A DNA stretch of 64,000 nt from Hoeflea sp038900095 (lineage in GTDB: Bacteria > Pseudomonadota > Alphaproteobacteria > Rhizobiales > Rhizobiaceae): NCBI RefSeq assembly GCF_038900095.1, contig NZ_JBBMQQ010000004.1, positions 434,001 through 498,000 on the forward strand. Direction: 5' to 3'. The notes under the pieces were generated by a model. It did no database searches. It worked only from the letters and a program-made list of their open reading frames with translations, and was not told the origin of the DNA. Within the stretch, counting starts at the first letter, position 1; each line of letters begins with the position of its first letter. Shown here in pieces: positions 25,515 to 34,116 of the stretch. A program made the translations under genes and the position numbers.

Positions 25515-27947
25515 ATGCCGGATAAAAATGTGAGCCCATCACACGCCCCCGAAGAGGCAGGTATCTATCCCGTTCTTCCGTTGCGCGATATCGTTGTCTT
25601 CCCACACATGATCGTGCCGCTGTTTGTCGGTCGCGAAAAGTCGATCCGTGCGCTTGAGGAAGTGATGGGATCGGACAAGCAGATCATGCTTGCCACCCAG
25701 ATCAATGCCAGCGACGACGATCCCGAACCTGCGGGCATCTATCAAATCGGCACCATTGCCAATGTGTTGCAGCTGCTGAAGCTCCCCGACGGGACCGTGA
25801 AGGTTCTCGTCGAAGGACGCGCGCGCGCCGAGATCGAAGAGTACACCGACCGCGAAGACTATTATGAAGCTCGCGCCGTCGAGCTCGCCGAGCCCGAGGA
25901 AGACCCGGTCGAGATCGAGGCCCTGTCGCGCTCCGTGGTTTCCGAGTTCGAAAACTACGTCAAGCTCAACAAGAAAATTTCGCCCGAAGTGGTCGGCGCG
26001 GCCAGCCAGATCGACGACTATTCCAAGCTCGCCGATACGGTTGCCTCGCATCTGTCGATCAAGATCCCCGAGAAGCAGGACATGCTTTCGACCGTCTCGG
26101 TCAAGGGCCGGCTGGAAAAGTCGCTCGGCTTCATGGAAGGCGAGATTTCCGTGCTGCAGGTGGAAAAGCGCATCCGTTCCCGCGTCAAGCGGCAGATGGA
26201 GAAGACCCAGCGCGAATATTACCTCAACGAGCAGATGAAGGCGATCCAGAAGGAGCTCGGCGACGGCGAGGACGGCCGCGACGAGATGGCCGAAATGGAA
26301 GCCCGCATAGCCAAGACCAAGCTGTCCAAGGAAGCCCGCGAGAAGGCGGACGCCGAGTTCAAGAAGCTCAAGCAGATGAGCCCGATGTCGGCCGAAGCCA
26401 CCGTCGTGCGCAACTACCTCGACTGGTTGCTTGGTCTGCCCTGGGGCAAGAAATCCCGCGTCAAGATTGACCTCAATGCCGCCGAGAAGGTGCTCGACGA
26501 GGATCACTTCGGCCTTGAAAAAGTCAAGGAGCGGATCATCGAGTATCTTGCCGTGCAGGCGCGGTCGTCCAAGATCAAGGGCCCGATCCTCTGCCTCGTC
26601 GGACCTCCCGGCGTCGGCAAGACCTCGCTCGCCAAGTCGATTGCCAAGGCGACCGGCCGTGAATATGTGCGTATGGCGCTTGGCGGCGTCCGTGACGAGG
26701 CCGAAATCCGCGGTCACCGGCGTACCTATATCGGGTCGATGCCCGGCAAGGTCGTCCAGTCGATGAAAAAGGCCAAGAAGACCAACCCGCTTTTCCTTCT
26801 CGACGAGATCGACAAGATGGGTCAGGATTTCCGTGGCGATCCGTCGTCGGCACTGCTTGAGGTGCTCGATCCGGAACAGAACTCGACCTTCATGGACCAC
26901 TATCTCGAGGTTGAGTACGACCTGTCCAACGTGATGTTCATCACCACGGCCAACACGCTCAACATTCCGGCTCCGCTGATGGACCGGATGGAGGTTATTC
27001 GCATCGCCGGGTATACCGAGGATGAGAAACTACAGATTGCCCGCCGGCACCTTCTGCCCAAGGCTGTGCGCGATCATGCGCTCAAGCCCGAGGAGTTCGA
27101 GGTCACCGACGAGGCGCTGCTGCAGATCGTCCGCACCTACACCCGCGAAGCCGGTGTGCGTAACTTCGAGCGTGAGCTGATGAAGCTGTCGCGCAAGGCT
27201 GTGACCGAGATCCTCAAGACCGGGGTCAAGAAGGTCAGCGTGACCGCCGAAAACCTGTCCGACTATCTCGGTGTGCCGCGCTTCCGCTATGGCGAAGCCG
27301 AGTTTGACGATCAGGTTGGCGTTGTAACCGGGCTTGCCTGGACCGAAGTGGGCGGCGAACTGCTGACCATCGAAGGTGTGATGATGCCCGGCAAGGGCAA
27401 GATGACCGTGACCGGCAACTTGCGCGACGTGATGAAGGAATCGATTTCTGCGGCGGCATCCTATGTCCGTTCGCGGGCCGTCGATTTCGGCATCGAGCCG
27501 CCCTTGTTCGACAAGCGTGACATCCACGTTCACGTCCCCGAAGGCGCCACGCCGAAGGACGGTCCCTCGGCCGGCGTCGGCATGGCGACCGCGATCGTCT
27601 CGACCATGACCGGTATTCCGGTGCGCCGTGATGTTGCCATGACCGGCGAGATCACGCTGCGCGGACGGGTGCTGCCGATCGGCGGTCTCAAGGAAAAGTT
27701 GCTCGCGGCCCTGCGCGGCGGCATCAAGACCGTGATGATCCCGGAAGACAATGCCAAGGATCTCCCCGAGATCCCCGACAATGTCAAAAACGGTCTCGAG
27801 ATCATTCCGGTTGCCAAAATGAGCGATGTCCTGCGCCATGCGCTGGTCAGAATGCCGGAACCGATCACATGGGATCCCGACGCAAAGACGGAAACCCCGA
27901 TCGCGGCAGATGCCGGTGAAGACGGTGGAGCCACCATCGCCCACTAG
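25515..27947 (+). CDS. lon: ATP-dependent protease Lon (LonA)
   Basis: 810 residues, the normal LonA length. The N-terminal substrate-binding LON domain starts at YPVLPLRDIVVFPHMIVPLFVGR. A coiled coil containing QREYYLNEQMKAIQKELG precedes the AAA+ module, with Walker A GPPGVGKTSLA (about 362) and Walker B LFLLDEIDKM. The C-terminal serine protease domain has Ser in DGPSAGVGMA (about 684) and the Lys of the dyad in GGLKEKLLAA (about 727). It degrades misfolded and regulatory proteins in the cytoplasm. A GAAAGGAAA site precedes the ATG. Confidence 0.98.
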   Translation: MPDKNVSPSHAPEEAGIYPVLPLRDIVVFPHMIVPLFVGREKSIRALEEVMGSDKQIMLATQINASDDDPEPAGIYQIGTIANVLQLLKLPDGTVKVLVEGRARAEIEEYTDREDYYEARAVELAEPEEDPVEIEALSRSVVSEFENYVKLNKKISPEVVGAASQIDDYSKLADTVASHLSIKIPEKQDMLSTVSVKGRLEKSLGFMEGEISVLQVEKRIRSRVKRQMEKTQREYYLNEQMKAIQKELGDGEDGRDEMAEMEARIAKTKLSKEAREKADAEFKKLKQMSPMSAEATVVRNYLDWLLGLPWGKKSRVKIDLNAAEKVLDEDHFGLEKVKERIIEYLAVQARSSKIKGPILCLVGPPGVGKTSLAKSIAKATGREYVRMALGGVRDEAEIRGHRRTYIGSMPGKVVQSMKKAKKTNPLFLLDEIDKMGQDFRGDPSSALLEVLDPEQNSTFMDHYLEVEYDLSNVMFITTANTLNIPAPLMDRMEVIRIAGYTEDEKLQIARRHLLPKAVRDHALKPEEFEVTDEALLQIVRTYTREAGVRNFERELMKLSRKAVTEILKTGVKKVSVTAENLSDYLGVPRFRYGEAEFDDQVGVVTGLAWTEVGGELLTIEGVMMPGKGKMTVTGNLRDVMKESISAAASYVRSRAVDFGIEPPLFDKRDIHVHVPEGATPKDGPSAGVGMATAIVSTMTGIPVRRDVAMTGEITLRGRVLPIGGLKEKLLAALRGGIKTVMIPEDNAKDLPEIPDNVKNGLEIIPVAKMSDVLRHALVRMPEPITWDPDAKTETPIAADAGEDGGATIAH

Positions 27948-28248
27948 GCTGTTGCCAGCATTCGATAAAGCCTTTCGGGCGGGAGAATCTCCCGCCCGTT
28001 TTTGTATCTTCAGACGCCGCATAGGACTGGAATCACGGGCAGGATGTGCCGAAAGGGAACGGCTTGCCGCCTTTCAGCATGATTTCGGAGGCGTCCGGCG
28101 GTTCACCGAACAGGAAAGTAACGTTTTCCCCGTGAAAAACCGTTATAAAGCCCGGGTTTCCGGGGAGTTTGGTTGCACGGGACGTCGAGATGCGTAGGAT
28201 CACCGCATCGAACGAAATGAGTCGACATAACGCCAGAAAGGGACGGAA
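27948..28248 (+). other. lon-hupB intergenic region
   Basis: 301 bases that hold the strong lon terminator (27976-28003) and the hupB leader. A TTATAAA at about 28142 could be a -10 element, but I found no convincing -35. AGAAAGGGACGG just before 28249 is the hupB ribosome-binding site. Confidence 0.5.
27976..28003 (+). terminator. Rho-independent terminator of lon
   Basis: A perfect 10-bp stem CGGGCGGGAG/CTCCCGCCCG with a 3-base loop is followed by five T residues, 28 bases after the lon stop. Confidence 0.92.
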
Positions 28249-28521
28249 ATGAACAAGAATGAACTCGTGGCAGCTGTTGCCGAGAAATCGGGCCTCAGCA
28301 AGGGTGACGCAACTTCGGCTGTTGAAGCCGTTTTCGAAACCATCACCGGTGAACTCAAGAATGGCGGCGACGTCCGCCTGATCGGCTTCGGCAACTTCAC
28401 TGTTTCGCGTCGCGAAGCCTCGAAGGGCCGCAACCCGCAGACCGGCAAGGAAGTTGATATTCCTGCACGCAACGTGCCGAAGTTCTCGGCCGGCAAGGGT
28501 CTCAAGGACGCCTGCAACTAA
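28249..28521 (+). CDS. hupB: HU-family nucleoid DNA-binding protein
   Basis: 90 residues. Typical HU features are MNKNELVAAVAEKSGLSKGDA, the core VRLIGFGNFTVSRREASKGRNPQTG, and the DNA-contacting arm with EVDIPARNVPKFSAGKGLKDA. Homodimeric HU compacts and bends chromosomal DNA. The gene lies directly after lon, as in other rhizobia, and has its own terminator. Confidence 0.97.
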   Translation: MNKNELVAAVAEKSGLSKGDATSAVEAVFETITGELKNGGDVRLIGFGNFTVSRREASKGRNPQTGKEVDIPARNVPKFSAGKGLKDACN

Positions 28522-28548
28522 GCCTCTTTTGACAAGTGCAAAAGTTGA

Positions 28549-28577
28549 GAGCCCGGGCGCCTGCGCCCGGGCTTTTT
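28549..28577 (+). terminator. Rho-independent terminator of hupB
   Basis: A stem AGCCCGGGCGC/GCGCCCGGGCT with a minimal loop is followed by TTTTT, about 30 bases after the hupB stop. Confidence 0.92.
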
Positions 28578-28696
28578 GTTTGCCGGTCCGTCCGTTCCTG
28601 TCTGGCAATCCCGCATGCACTTATCCGCGCCTGTCGACGTTTCCTGGCGCTGAACGATGCTGAAAGCCCGGTATCGAGAATTCGCCACAAATGTGA

Positions 28697-28727
28697 TTGA
28701 CAATGGAACAAAGATAGAACATACATA
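28697..28727 (+). promoter_or_regulatory. Promoter of the 28-codon gene
   Basis: A perfect -35 TTGACA at 28697-28702 is followed, after 18-19 bases, by ATACAT/TACATA as a possible -10 in an A/T-rich tract. The LexA box fills the spacer, so a bound repressor would block RNA polymerase. Confidence 0.55.
28706..28720 (+). promoter_or_regulatory. Candidate LexA (SOS) box, GAAC-N7-GAAC
   Basis: The direct repeat GAAC-AAAGATA-GAAC (GTTC-N7-GTTC on the other strand) is exactly the operator pattern known for alphaproteobacterial LexA. It lies between a perfect -35 TTGACA and the -10 region of the small gene at 28758. A second copy with a similar spacer lies upstream of dinB, a classic SOS gene, which supports the reading. 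Confidence 0.72.
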
Positions 28728-28757
28728 ATACACATAGGGAATTAACAGGAGTTGATC

Positions 28758-28844
28758 ATGACTGCATTTGCCCGTGACATTGCCGCTTTCGTTTCCATGT
28801 CCCTGTTTGTGGCGAGCTTCGCCGTTCTTGCCATGGCCTTCTGA
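28758..28844 (+). CDS. 28-residue single-pass membrane peptide, likely SOS-induced
   Basis: ATG 28758 has a perfect AGGAG 7 bases upstream. The 28 codons end in TGA at 28844. The peptide has a short polar N-terminus with Arg and Asp (MTAFARD) and then about 20 hydrophobic residues to its end (FVSMSLFVASFAVLAMAF), i.e. one inner-membrane helix with almost no soluble part. A LexA box lies in its promoter. Caulobacter SidA, a 29-residue inner-membrane division inhibitor under LexA control, is the closest functional analogy. I do not claim sequence homology. Too short for ordinary gene callers, so probably unannotated in many relatives. Confidence 0.65.
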   Translation: MTAFARDIAAFVSMSLFVASFAVLAMAF

Positions 28845-29118
28845 TTGCGCTGGATTTTTCTGACGTGAACATCTGTTTGAATGGGTTCGGCATGTCCTCT
28901 GCCGGGCCCGAATAACCCCCAAGTTGCTGGGGGTGTTGCTGCCCTAAAAGAGGGTGGCTTGAGGCCCCTCCGACGATGTTCGCCATCGCACTGCGGGACC
29001 GCGCTGATTTAGCTGCATGTGCTCTGGACTTTACGGTCCGGGTCCTCACAATTGGCCTTTGAGTCTTCGGCTGCACCGGCATGGTGCTGGGCCGCGGATC
29101 AGACGGCAGAGGGCAACA
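28845..29118. other. Structured leader region upstream of dnaE
   Basis: 274 bases with several short inverted repeats: CCCCC/GGGGG around 28915-28932, CGATG-TTCGC-CATCG near 28974-28988, GGACCG (28996-29001) with CGGTCC (29034-29039), and GCACC/GGTGC near 29073-29087. None has a clean T-tract. It may be the dnaE 5' leader or an unrecognised RNA. It does not match tmRNA, RNase P or SRP RNA features that I know. Confidence 0.35.
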
Positions 29119-32100
29119 ATGGCACGCGAAAACAAGTCGGCAAAACTGCTGGCCAATCTGGCCGCAGGAGCGGAGCAGGCGCGGGAGCGCGGCAGGCAGG
29201 CTGGCGATCGGGAGAGCGGGAACTGGCCCGGTTTCGTGCATCTGCGGGTGCATTCGGCCTATTCGTTGCTCGAGGGCGCGCTTCCGATCAAGACCCTGAT
29301 CAAGCGGGCTGTGGCCGATGACCAGCCGGCGCTGGCGATTTCCGATACCAACAATCTGTTCGGCGCACTCGAGTTTTCGATCAAGGCGATGGAAGCCGGC
29401 ATTCAGCCGCTCATCGGCTGCCAGCTTGATATCGACATGGAAGACGGCCAGTCCGGGGATCGCCGGTCGCACCGCGATAATCTTCAGAAGCGGCCTTCGA
29501 TCGTGCTGTATGCAGCCACCCCGGCCGGCTATGACCGGCTCGTGGCCCTTGTCAGTCAGGCCTATCTTGGCGGCGACAACACCGACCGGCCTCATATCAT
29601 GCTGTCATGGCTGCAGCAGGGGGCGGAAGGGATCATCGCGCTCACCGGCGCCGGAGGCGGCCCTGTCGACCAGGCGATACGTGACGCGCACCCAGAACAG
29701 GCCAGGGCGCGGCTGGAAAGCCTCAAGCAGGTGTTCGGTGACCGGCTTTACCTCGAGCTGCAGCGCCAGGGTGGCTATGACCGGGCCCATGAAGCCAGGA
29801 TGATCGCGCTTGCCTACGACGCAGAAGTACCGCTGGTTGCCACGAACGAGGCGTTCTTTCCGACACCTGACGATTTTGAAGCCCATGACGCATTGATGGC
29901 TGTGGCCAACAACGCGGTGATGTCGGACGACCGCCGTCCGCGGCTCAGCGTCGACAATTGCCTCAAGTCGCGCGCCGAAATGACCGAATTGTTCGCGGAC
30001 ATTCCGGAGGCTCTCGAAAACACGATAGAAATTGCCCGCCGGTGCAGCGCGATTGTCGAGCGCCGGGCGCCGATCTTGCCGCGCTTTACCGGGGGCGGAG
30101 AAGACGATCCGCAGGCAGCACTTGCTGCCGAAGCCGCCGAACTCAGGCGGCAGTCGATCGAGGGGCTGGAGCGCCGGCTGGCAAGGATTGGCCTGGCCGA
30201 AGGATATACGCAAGACGATTACCGCGAGCGCTTGAACGTCGAACTCGACATCATCGAGAACATGAAGTTTCCCGGTTACTTCCTGATCGTGGCCGACTTT
30301 ATCAAATGGGCCAAGGACCACGACATTCCCGTCGGGCCCGGCCGTGGTTCGGGTGCAGGTTCGCTGGTGGCCTATGCGCTTACCATTACGGATGTCGACC
30401 CGTTGCGGTTCTCGTTGCTGTTCGAACGCTTTCTCAATCCCGCCCGCGTTTCGATGCCCGACTTCGATATCGATTTTTGCCAGGACCGCCGCGAAGAGGT
30501 GATCCGTTACGTGCAAGCCAAGTATGGCCGCGAACAGGTCGGGCAGATCATCACCTTTGGTAGCTTGCAGGCACGCGCGGCGCTGCGCGACGTCGGCCGT
30601 GTGCTGGAAATGCCCTACGGGATGGTCGACCGCATCTGCAAGCTGGTGCCCAACAATCCGGCCAACCCGACGCCTCTCGGCAAGGCGATCGAGGAAGAGC
30701 CGCGCTTTGCCGAGGAGGTGGACAAGGAACCGGCCATCGGCAGGCTGCTCGATATCGCGCAGAAGCTGGAAGGCCTCTACCGCCACGCCTCGACCCACGC
30801 TGCCGGCATCGTGATCGGTGACCGGCCGCTGTCGGAACTGGTGCCGATGTACCGCGATCCGCGCTCGGACATGCCGGTCACCCAGTTCAACATGAAATGG
30901 GTTGAGCAGGCCGGCCTGGTCAAGTTCGACTTTCTCGGCCTGAAAACCTTGACGGTGCTGAAAACCGCTGTCGGTTTCATCGCCAAGCGCAACATCACCA
31001 TCGATCTCGAAGCCTTGCCGCTGGATGACAAGCCCACCTACGAGATGCTCTCGCGCGGCGAGACTGTTGGCGTGTTCCAGGTGGAATCGGCGGGCATGCG
31101 CAAGGCGCTGATCGGCATGCGCCCGGACCGGATCGAGGACATCATCGCCCTCGTGGCGCTCTACCGTCCGGGACCGATGGAGAACATCCCGGTCTACAAC
31201 GCCCGCAAGCATGGCGAGGAAGAGGTCGCATCGATCCATCCCAAGATCGATGGCCTGCTGGCCGAGACCCAGGGCGTGATCGTCTACCAGGAACAGGTGA
31301 TGCAGATCGCCCAGGTTCTGGCCGGTTACTCGCTCGGCGAAGCCGACCTTCTGCGCCGTGCCATGGGCAAGAAGATCAAGGAGGAGATGGACAAGCAGCG
31401 CGCCCGTTTCGTCGAGGGTGCTGTCGAACGCAGCGTTTCCAAACCGCAGGCCGACATGATCTTCGATCTGCTCGCCAAGTTCGCAAACTACGGCTTCAAC
31501 AAGTCCCACGCCGCCGCCTACGGCATCGTCTCCTACCAGACCGCCTACCTCAAGGCGCATTACCCGGTTGAGTTCCTCGCCGCCTCGATGACGCTCGACA
31601 TGTCCAACACCGACAAGCTGGTCGATTTCCGGCAGGACGCGCGGCGCCTCGGCATCGAAGTGGTGCCGCCATCGGTGCAGACCAGTTTCCGGCATTTCGA
31701 AACCGGCGACAACAAGATCTACTATGCGCTGGCTGCCATCAAGGGCGTCGGCGATGCCGCGGTCGAGCATATTGTCGAGGTGCGCGGTGATACGCCGTTT
31801 GCCTCTCTCGAGGATTTCTGCACCCGCATCGACCCGCGCCAGGTCAACCGCCGGGTGCTCGAAAGCCTGATCGCCGCCGGAGCATTTGATTGTTTCGGTC
31901 ATGACCGTGCCATTCTGAGCGGCGGGCTCGACCGGATTCTTGGCTTTGCCCAGCGCGCCCAGGAAAACCGCATCAGCGGACAGAGCGACATGTTCGGCAT
32001 CGGTGGTGGTGCGGTCGAGGCGGAAACAATCCAGCTGCCGGCCGCGACGCCCTGGTTGCCTGCGGAAAAACTGCATCGCGAATACCAGGCGCTGGGCTTC

Positions 32101-32679
32101 TATCTTTCCGCCCATCCGCTTGATTCCTATAATGATCTTCTCGCCAAGATGCGGGTCCAGACCTGGGCCGATTTTTCCCTTGCCGTGAAGGCCGGCGCCA
32201 CCGCCGGGCGGCTCGCCGGCACCGTGACCAGCAAGCAGGAACGCAAGACCCGCACCGGCAACAAGATGGGTATCGTCGCCTTTTCCGACAGCTCCGGCCA
32301 GTATGAGGCCGTGCTGTTTTCGGAAGGCCTGGCGCTCTACCGTGAACTGCTCGAACCGGGCAAGTCGATCGTCATCACCGTCCATGCCGAAGAACGGCCC
32401 GAAGGCATCGGGTTGAGAATCCAGACCGCAGATTCGCTTGAGGATCGCGCTGCCCGAGGCCAGTCGGCGCTCAGGGTCTTCATGCGTGATGCACGGCCGC
32501 TCAATTCGGTCTCGACCCATTTGAAATCGCGCGGCGAGGGGCAGGTGTCCTTCGTCATGATCAAGGATGATGGCCGCCGCGAAATCGAGGTCACCCTGCC
32601 GGATCGCTACAAGATCTCGCCGCAGCTGGCCTCGGCGCTGAAGGCCGCACCCGGCGTGCTGGACGTCGAACTGGTTTAA
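29119..32679 (+). CDS. dnaE: DNA polymerase III alpha subunit
   Basis: 1186 residues from ATG 29119, with GAGGG upstream. The replicative polymerase. The N-terminal PHP domain starts at FVHLRVHSAYSLLEGALPIK. The palm domain has GPGRGSGAGSLVAYAL (about 406) and the catalytic aspartates in PDFDIDFCQDRREEV (about 447). Fingers, a helix-hairpin-helix segment and the OB-fold (GRLAGTVTSKQERKTRTG) follow in order. The N-terminal extension of about 38 basic residues is a little longer than in E. coli. This is the essential DnaE1 type rather than the mutagenic DnaE2, which lacks this arrangement and pairs with imuA/imuB. Confidence 0.97.
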   Translation: MARENKSAKLLANLAAGAEQARERGRQAGDRESGNWPGFVHLRVHSAYSLLEGALPIKTLIKRAVADDQPALAISDTNNLFGALEFSIKAMEAGIQPLIGCQLDIDMEDGQSGDRRSHRDNLQKRPSIVLYAATPAGYDRLVALVSQAYLGGDNTDRPHIMLSWLQQGAEGIIALTGAGGGPVDQAIRDAHPEQARARLESLKQVFGDRLYLELQRQGGYDRAHEARMIALAYDAEVPLVATNEAFFPTPDDFEAHDALMAVANNAVMSDDRRPRLSVDNCLKSRAEMTELFADIPEALENTIEIARRCSAIVERRAPILPRFTGGGEDDPQAALAAEAAELRRQSIEGLERRLARIGLAEGYTQDDYRERLNVELDIIENMKFPGYFLIVADFIKWAKDHDIPVGPGRGSGAGSLVAYALTITDVDPLRFSLLFERFLNPARVSMPDFDIDFCQDRREEVIRYVQAKYGREQVGQIITFGSLQARAALRDVGRVLEMPYGMVDRICKLVPNNPANPTPLGKAIEEEPRFAEEVDKEPAIGRLLDIAQKLEGLYRHASTHAAGIVIGDRPLSELVPMYRDPRSDMPVTQFNMKWVEQAGLVKFDFLGLKTLTVLKTAVGFIAKRNITIDLEALPLDDKPTYEMLSRGETVGVFQVESAGMRKALIGMRPDRIEDIIALVALYRPGPMENIPVYNARKHGEEEVASIHPKIDGLLAETQGVIVYQEQVMQIAQVLAGYSLGEADLLRRAMGKKIKEEMDKQRARFVEGAVERSVSKPQADMIFDLLAKFANYGFNKSHAAAYGIVSYQTAYLKAHYPVEFLAASMTLDMSNTDKLVDFRQDARRLGIEVVPPSVQTSFRHFETGDNKIYYALAAIKGVGDAAVEHIVEVRGDTPFASLEDFCTRIDPRQVNRRVLESLIAAGAFDCFGHDRAILSGGLDRILGFAQRAQENRISGQSDMFGIGGGAVEAETIQLPAATPWLPAEKLHREYQALGFYLSAHPLDSYNDLLAKMRVQTWADFSLAVKAGATAGRLAGTVTSKQERKTRTGNKMGIVAFSDSSGQYEAVLFSEGLALYRELLEPGKSIVITVHAEERPEGIGLRIQTADSLEDRAARGQSALRVFMRDARPLNSVSTHLKSRGEGQVSFVMIKDDGRREIEVTLPDRYKISPQLASALKAAPGVLDVELV

Positions 32680-32708
32680 GGCGCTTCGGGAGGAGGGGGC
32701 AGGGCGGC

Positions 32709-34022
32709 TTAATCCTCGTCCGCCTGCCGCAGCTTGCGTGAGGTTCCGAACGTGTAGCCGGTCTCGACGATGTCGCGGCCGAATTTCTGCCGCACCTTGT
32801 CGATGGCACTTTCCGCCACCGCCCGCCGCGCCGCTGCCGGATCGACCAGGTCGGGCGGATCGGCGCGCTCCGCGTCGGTCAGGTCGCTGACCCCGATTCC
32901 GATCAGCCGGAACCGGTCCTGCCCGAGTTCGCGTTCGAGCAGGTGCAGGCCGGTGCGGAAGATCCGGTCAGCCAGGATGGTCGGGTCCTCGAGTTTGAAG
33001 TTCCGTGTCCGGCTTTTGAAATCGGAGGTCTTGAGCTTCAGTACCACCGTGTGTCCGGCGATCCCCGATGCCTTCAGGCGCGCTGACACCTTCTCCGACA
33101 ATCGCCTGAGCACCGGCACCAGGTCCTTTGCTTCCGACAGGTCGGAATTGAAGGTGGTTTCGGCAGACACGCTTTTTGCGCCCTCGTTTGCGTGCACGGT
33201 GCGGTCGTCCTCGCCCCGCGCCAGATGGTAGAGCCGCTTGCCCATTACCCCGTAGCTGCGCATCAGCGCGGTTTCTTCCATCGTCTGCAGCTGCCCGATG
33301 GTGCGGATGCCGTCGCGCTCCAGCGTGGCCGAGAAGGCCTTGCCGACGCCCCAGATCAGCGACACGGGCCTGGGCGCCAGGAACGACAGCGCTTCCTGCT
33401 TGCCGATCACCGAAAACCCGCGCGGCTTGTCGAGATCGGAGGCGACCTTGGCGAGGAACTTGCAATAGGACAGCCCGACGGACAGGCTGATGCCGATTTC
33501 CGCTTCCACCCGCGCTGCAAAGCGCGCCAGCGTGCGCGCAGGGGTGTCCTTGTGCAGTTTCTCGGTACCGGCGAGATCGAGAAACGCTTCATCGATCGAG
33601 ATCGGCTGTACCAAGGGCGTGAGTTCCTCCATCATCTGCCGCACTTCTCGCCCGACGCGGACATATTTCTCCATGTCGGGCTTGATCACGACAGCGTCGG
33701 GGCAGGCTTCCAGCGCCTTGAACATCGGCATTGCCGAGCGCACGCCATGAATCCGCGCGATGTAGCAGCAGGTGGAGACGACACCGCGCTTGCCGCCGCC
33801 GATGATCACCGGCTTGTCGGCCAGCTCCGGATTGTCGCGCTTTTCCACCGTTGCGTAAAACGCATCGCAATCCACATGCGCCAGCGTCAGCTCGTCAATC
33901 TCCGCATGCCGTATGATTCTGGGGCTGCCGCATCTCACACAGCGCCGCCCCGCGCCGGCAGGCGTCAGGCAGTCGCGGCAAAAACCGGGAACCGGATCTG
34001 GAGGCGGCGGTGATTGGGTCAT
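32709..34022 (-). CDS. dinB: DNA polymerase IV (Y family) with N-terminal zinc-ribbon-like extension
   Basis: 437 residues, against about 350 in E. coli. The first 40 carry CRDC ... CVRC, a CxxC pair that could bind zinc. The Y-family catalytic motifs are AHVDCDAFYATVE (about 48) and SIDEAFLDL (about 142). The thumb, little finger and C-terminal tail are present. Error-prone lesion-bypass polymerase, expected under SOS control. A LexA box lies 15 bases before the start codon. There is no obvious ribosome-binding site before the ATG. The gene converges on dnaE, with 29 bases between stop codons. Confidence 0.95.
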   Translation of the reverse strand: MTQSPPPPDPVPGFCRDCLTPAGAGRRCVRCGSPRIIRHAEIDELTLAHVDCDAFYATVEKRDNPELADKPVIIGGGKRGVVSTCCYIARIHGVRSAMPMFKALEACPDAVVIKPDMEKYVRVGREVRQMMEELTPLVQPISIDEAFLDLAGTEKLHKDTPARTLARFAARVEAEIGISLSVGLSYCKFLAKVASDLDKPRGFSVIGKQEALSFLAPRPVSLIWGVGKAFSATLERDGIRTIGQLQTMEETALMRSYGVMGKRLYHLARGEDDRTVHANEGAKSVSAETTFNSDLSEAKDLVPVLRRLSEKVSARLKASGIAGHTVVLKLKTSDFKSRTRNFKLEDPTILADRIFRTGLHLLERELGQDRFRLIGIGVSDLTDAERADPPDLVDPAAARRAVAESAIDKVRQKFGRDIVETGYTFGTSRKLRQADED

Positions 34023-34036
34023 GGGTTCATGAATGA

Positions 34037-34051
34037 GAACAAAGGTTGAAC
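34037..34051 (-). promoter_or_regulatory. Candidate LexA (SOS) box upstream of dinB
   Basis: GAAC-AAAGGTT-GAAC on the plus strand, i.e. GTTC-N7-GTTC reading toward dinB, ends 15 bases before the dinB start codon. It has the same half-sites and a similar A-rich spacer to the box at 28706. The divergent GNAT gene at 34117 could be affected too. Confidence 0.75.
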
Positions 34052-34116
34052 ATTCTCAGGTTACGCAATAATCTTCAGACTCACAAGCCTGCCAAATCCG
34101 CTGGAGCCCGAACTTT

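Noticed and set aside
28995..29025. GCGCTGATTTA resembling the 5' half of a SAM-II riboswitch
   Set aside because: The downstream conserved half (the pseudoknot partner around GCTAAA) is missing and the downstream gene is dnaE, so the resemblance is probably chance.
28845..29118. tmRNA, RNase P, SRP or 6S RNA in the gap before dnaE
   Set aside because: The conserved core sequences of these RNAs, as far as I can recall them, are not present on either strand.
29605..32520. 971-codon open frame antisense to dnaE
   Set aside because: High-GC coding DNA leaves the complementary frame free of stops. The translation has no recognisable domain and dnaE on the other strand is certain.
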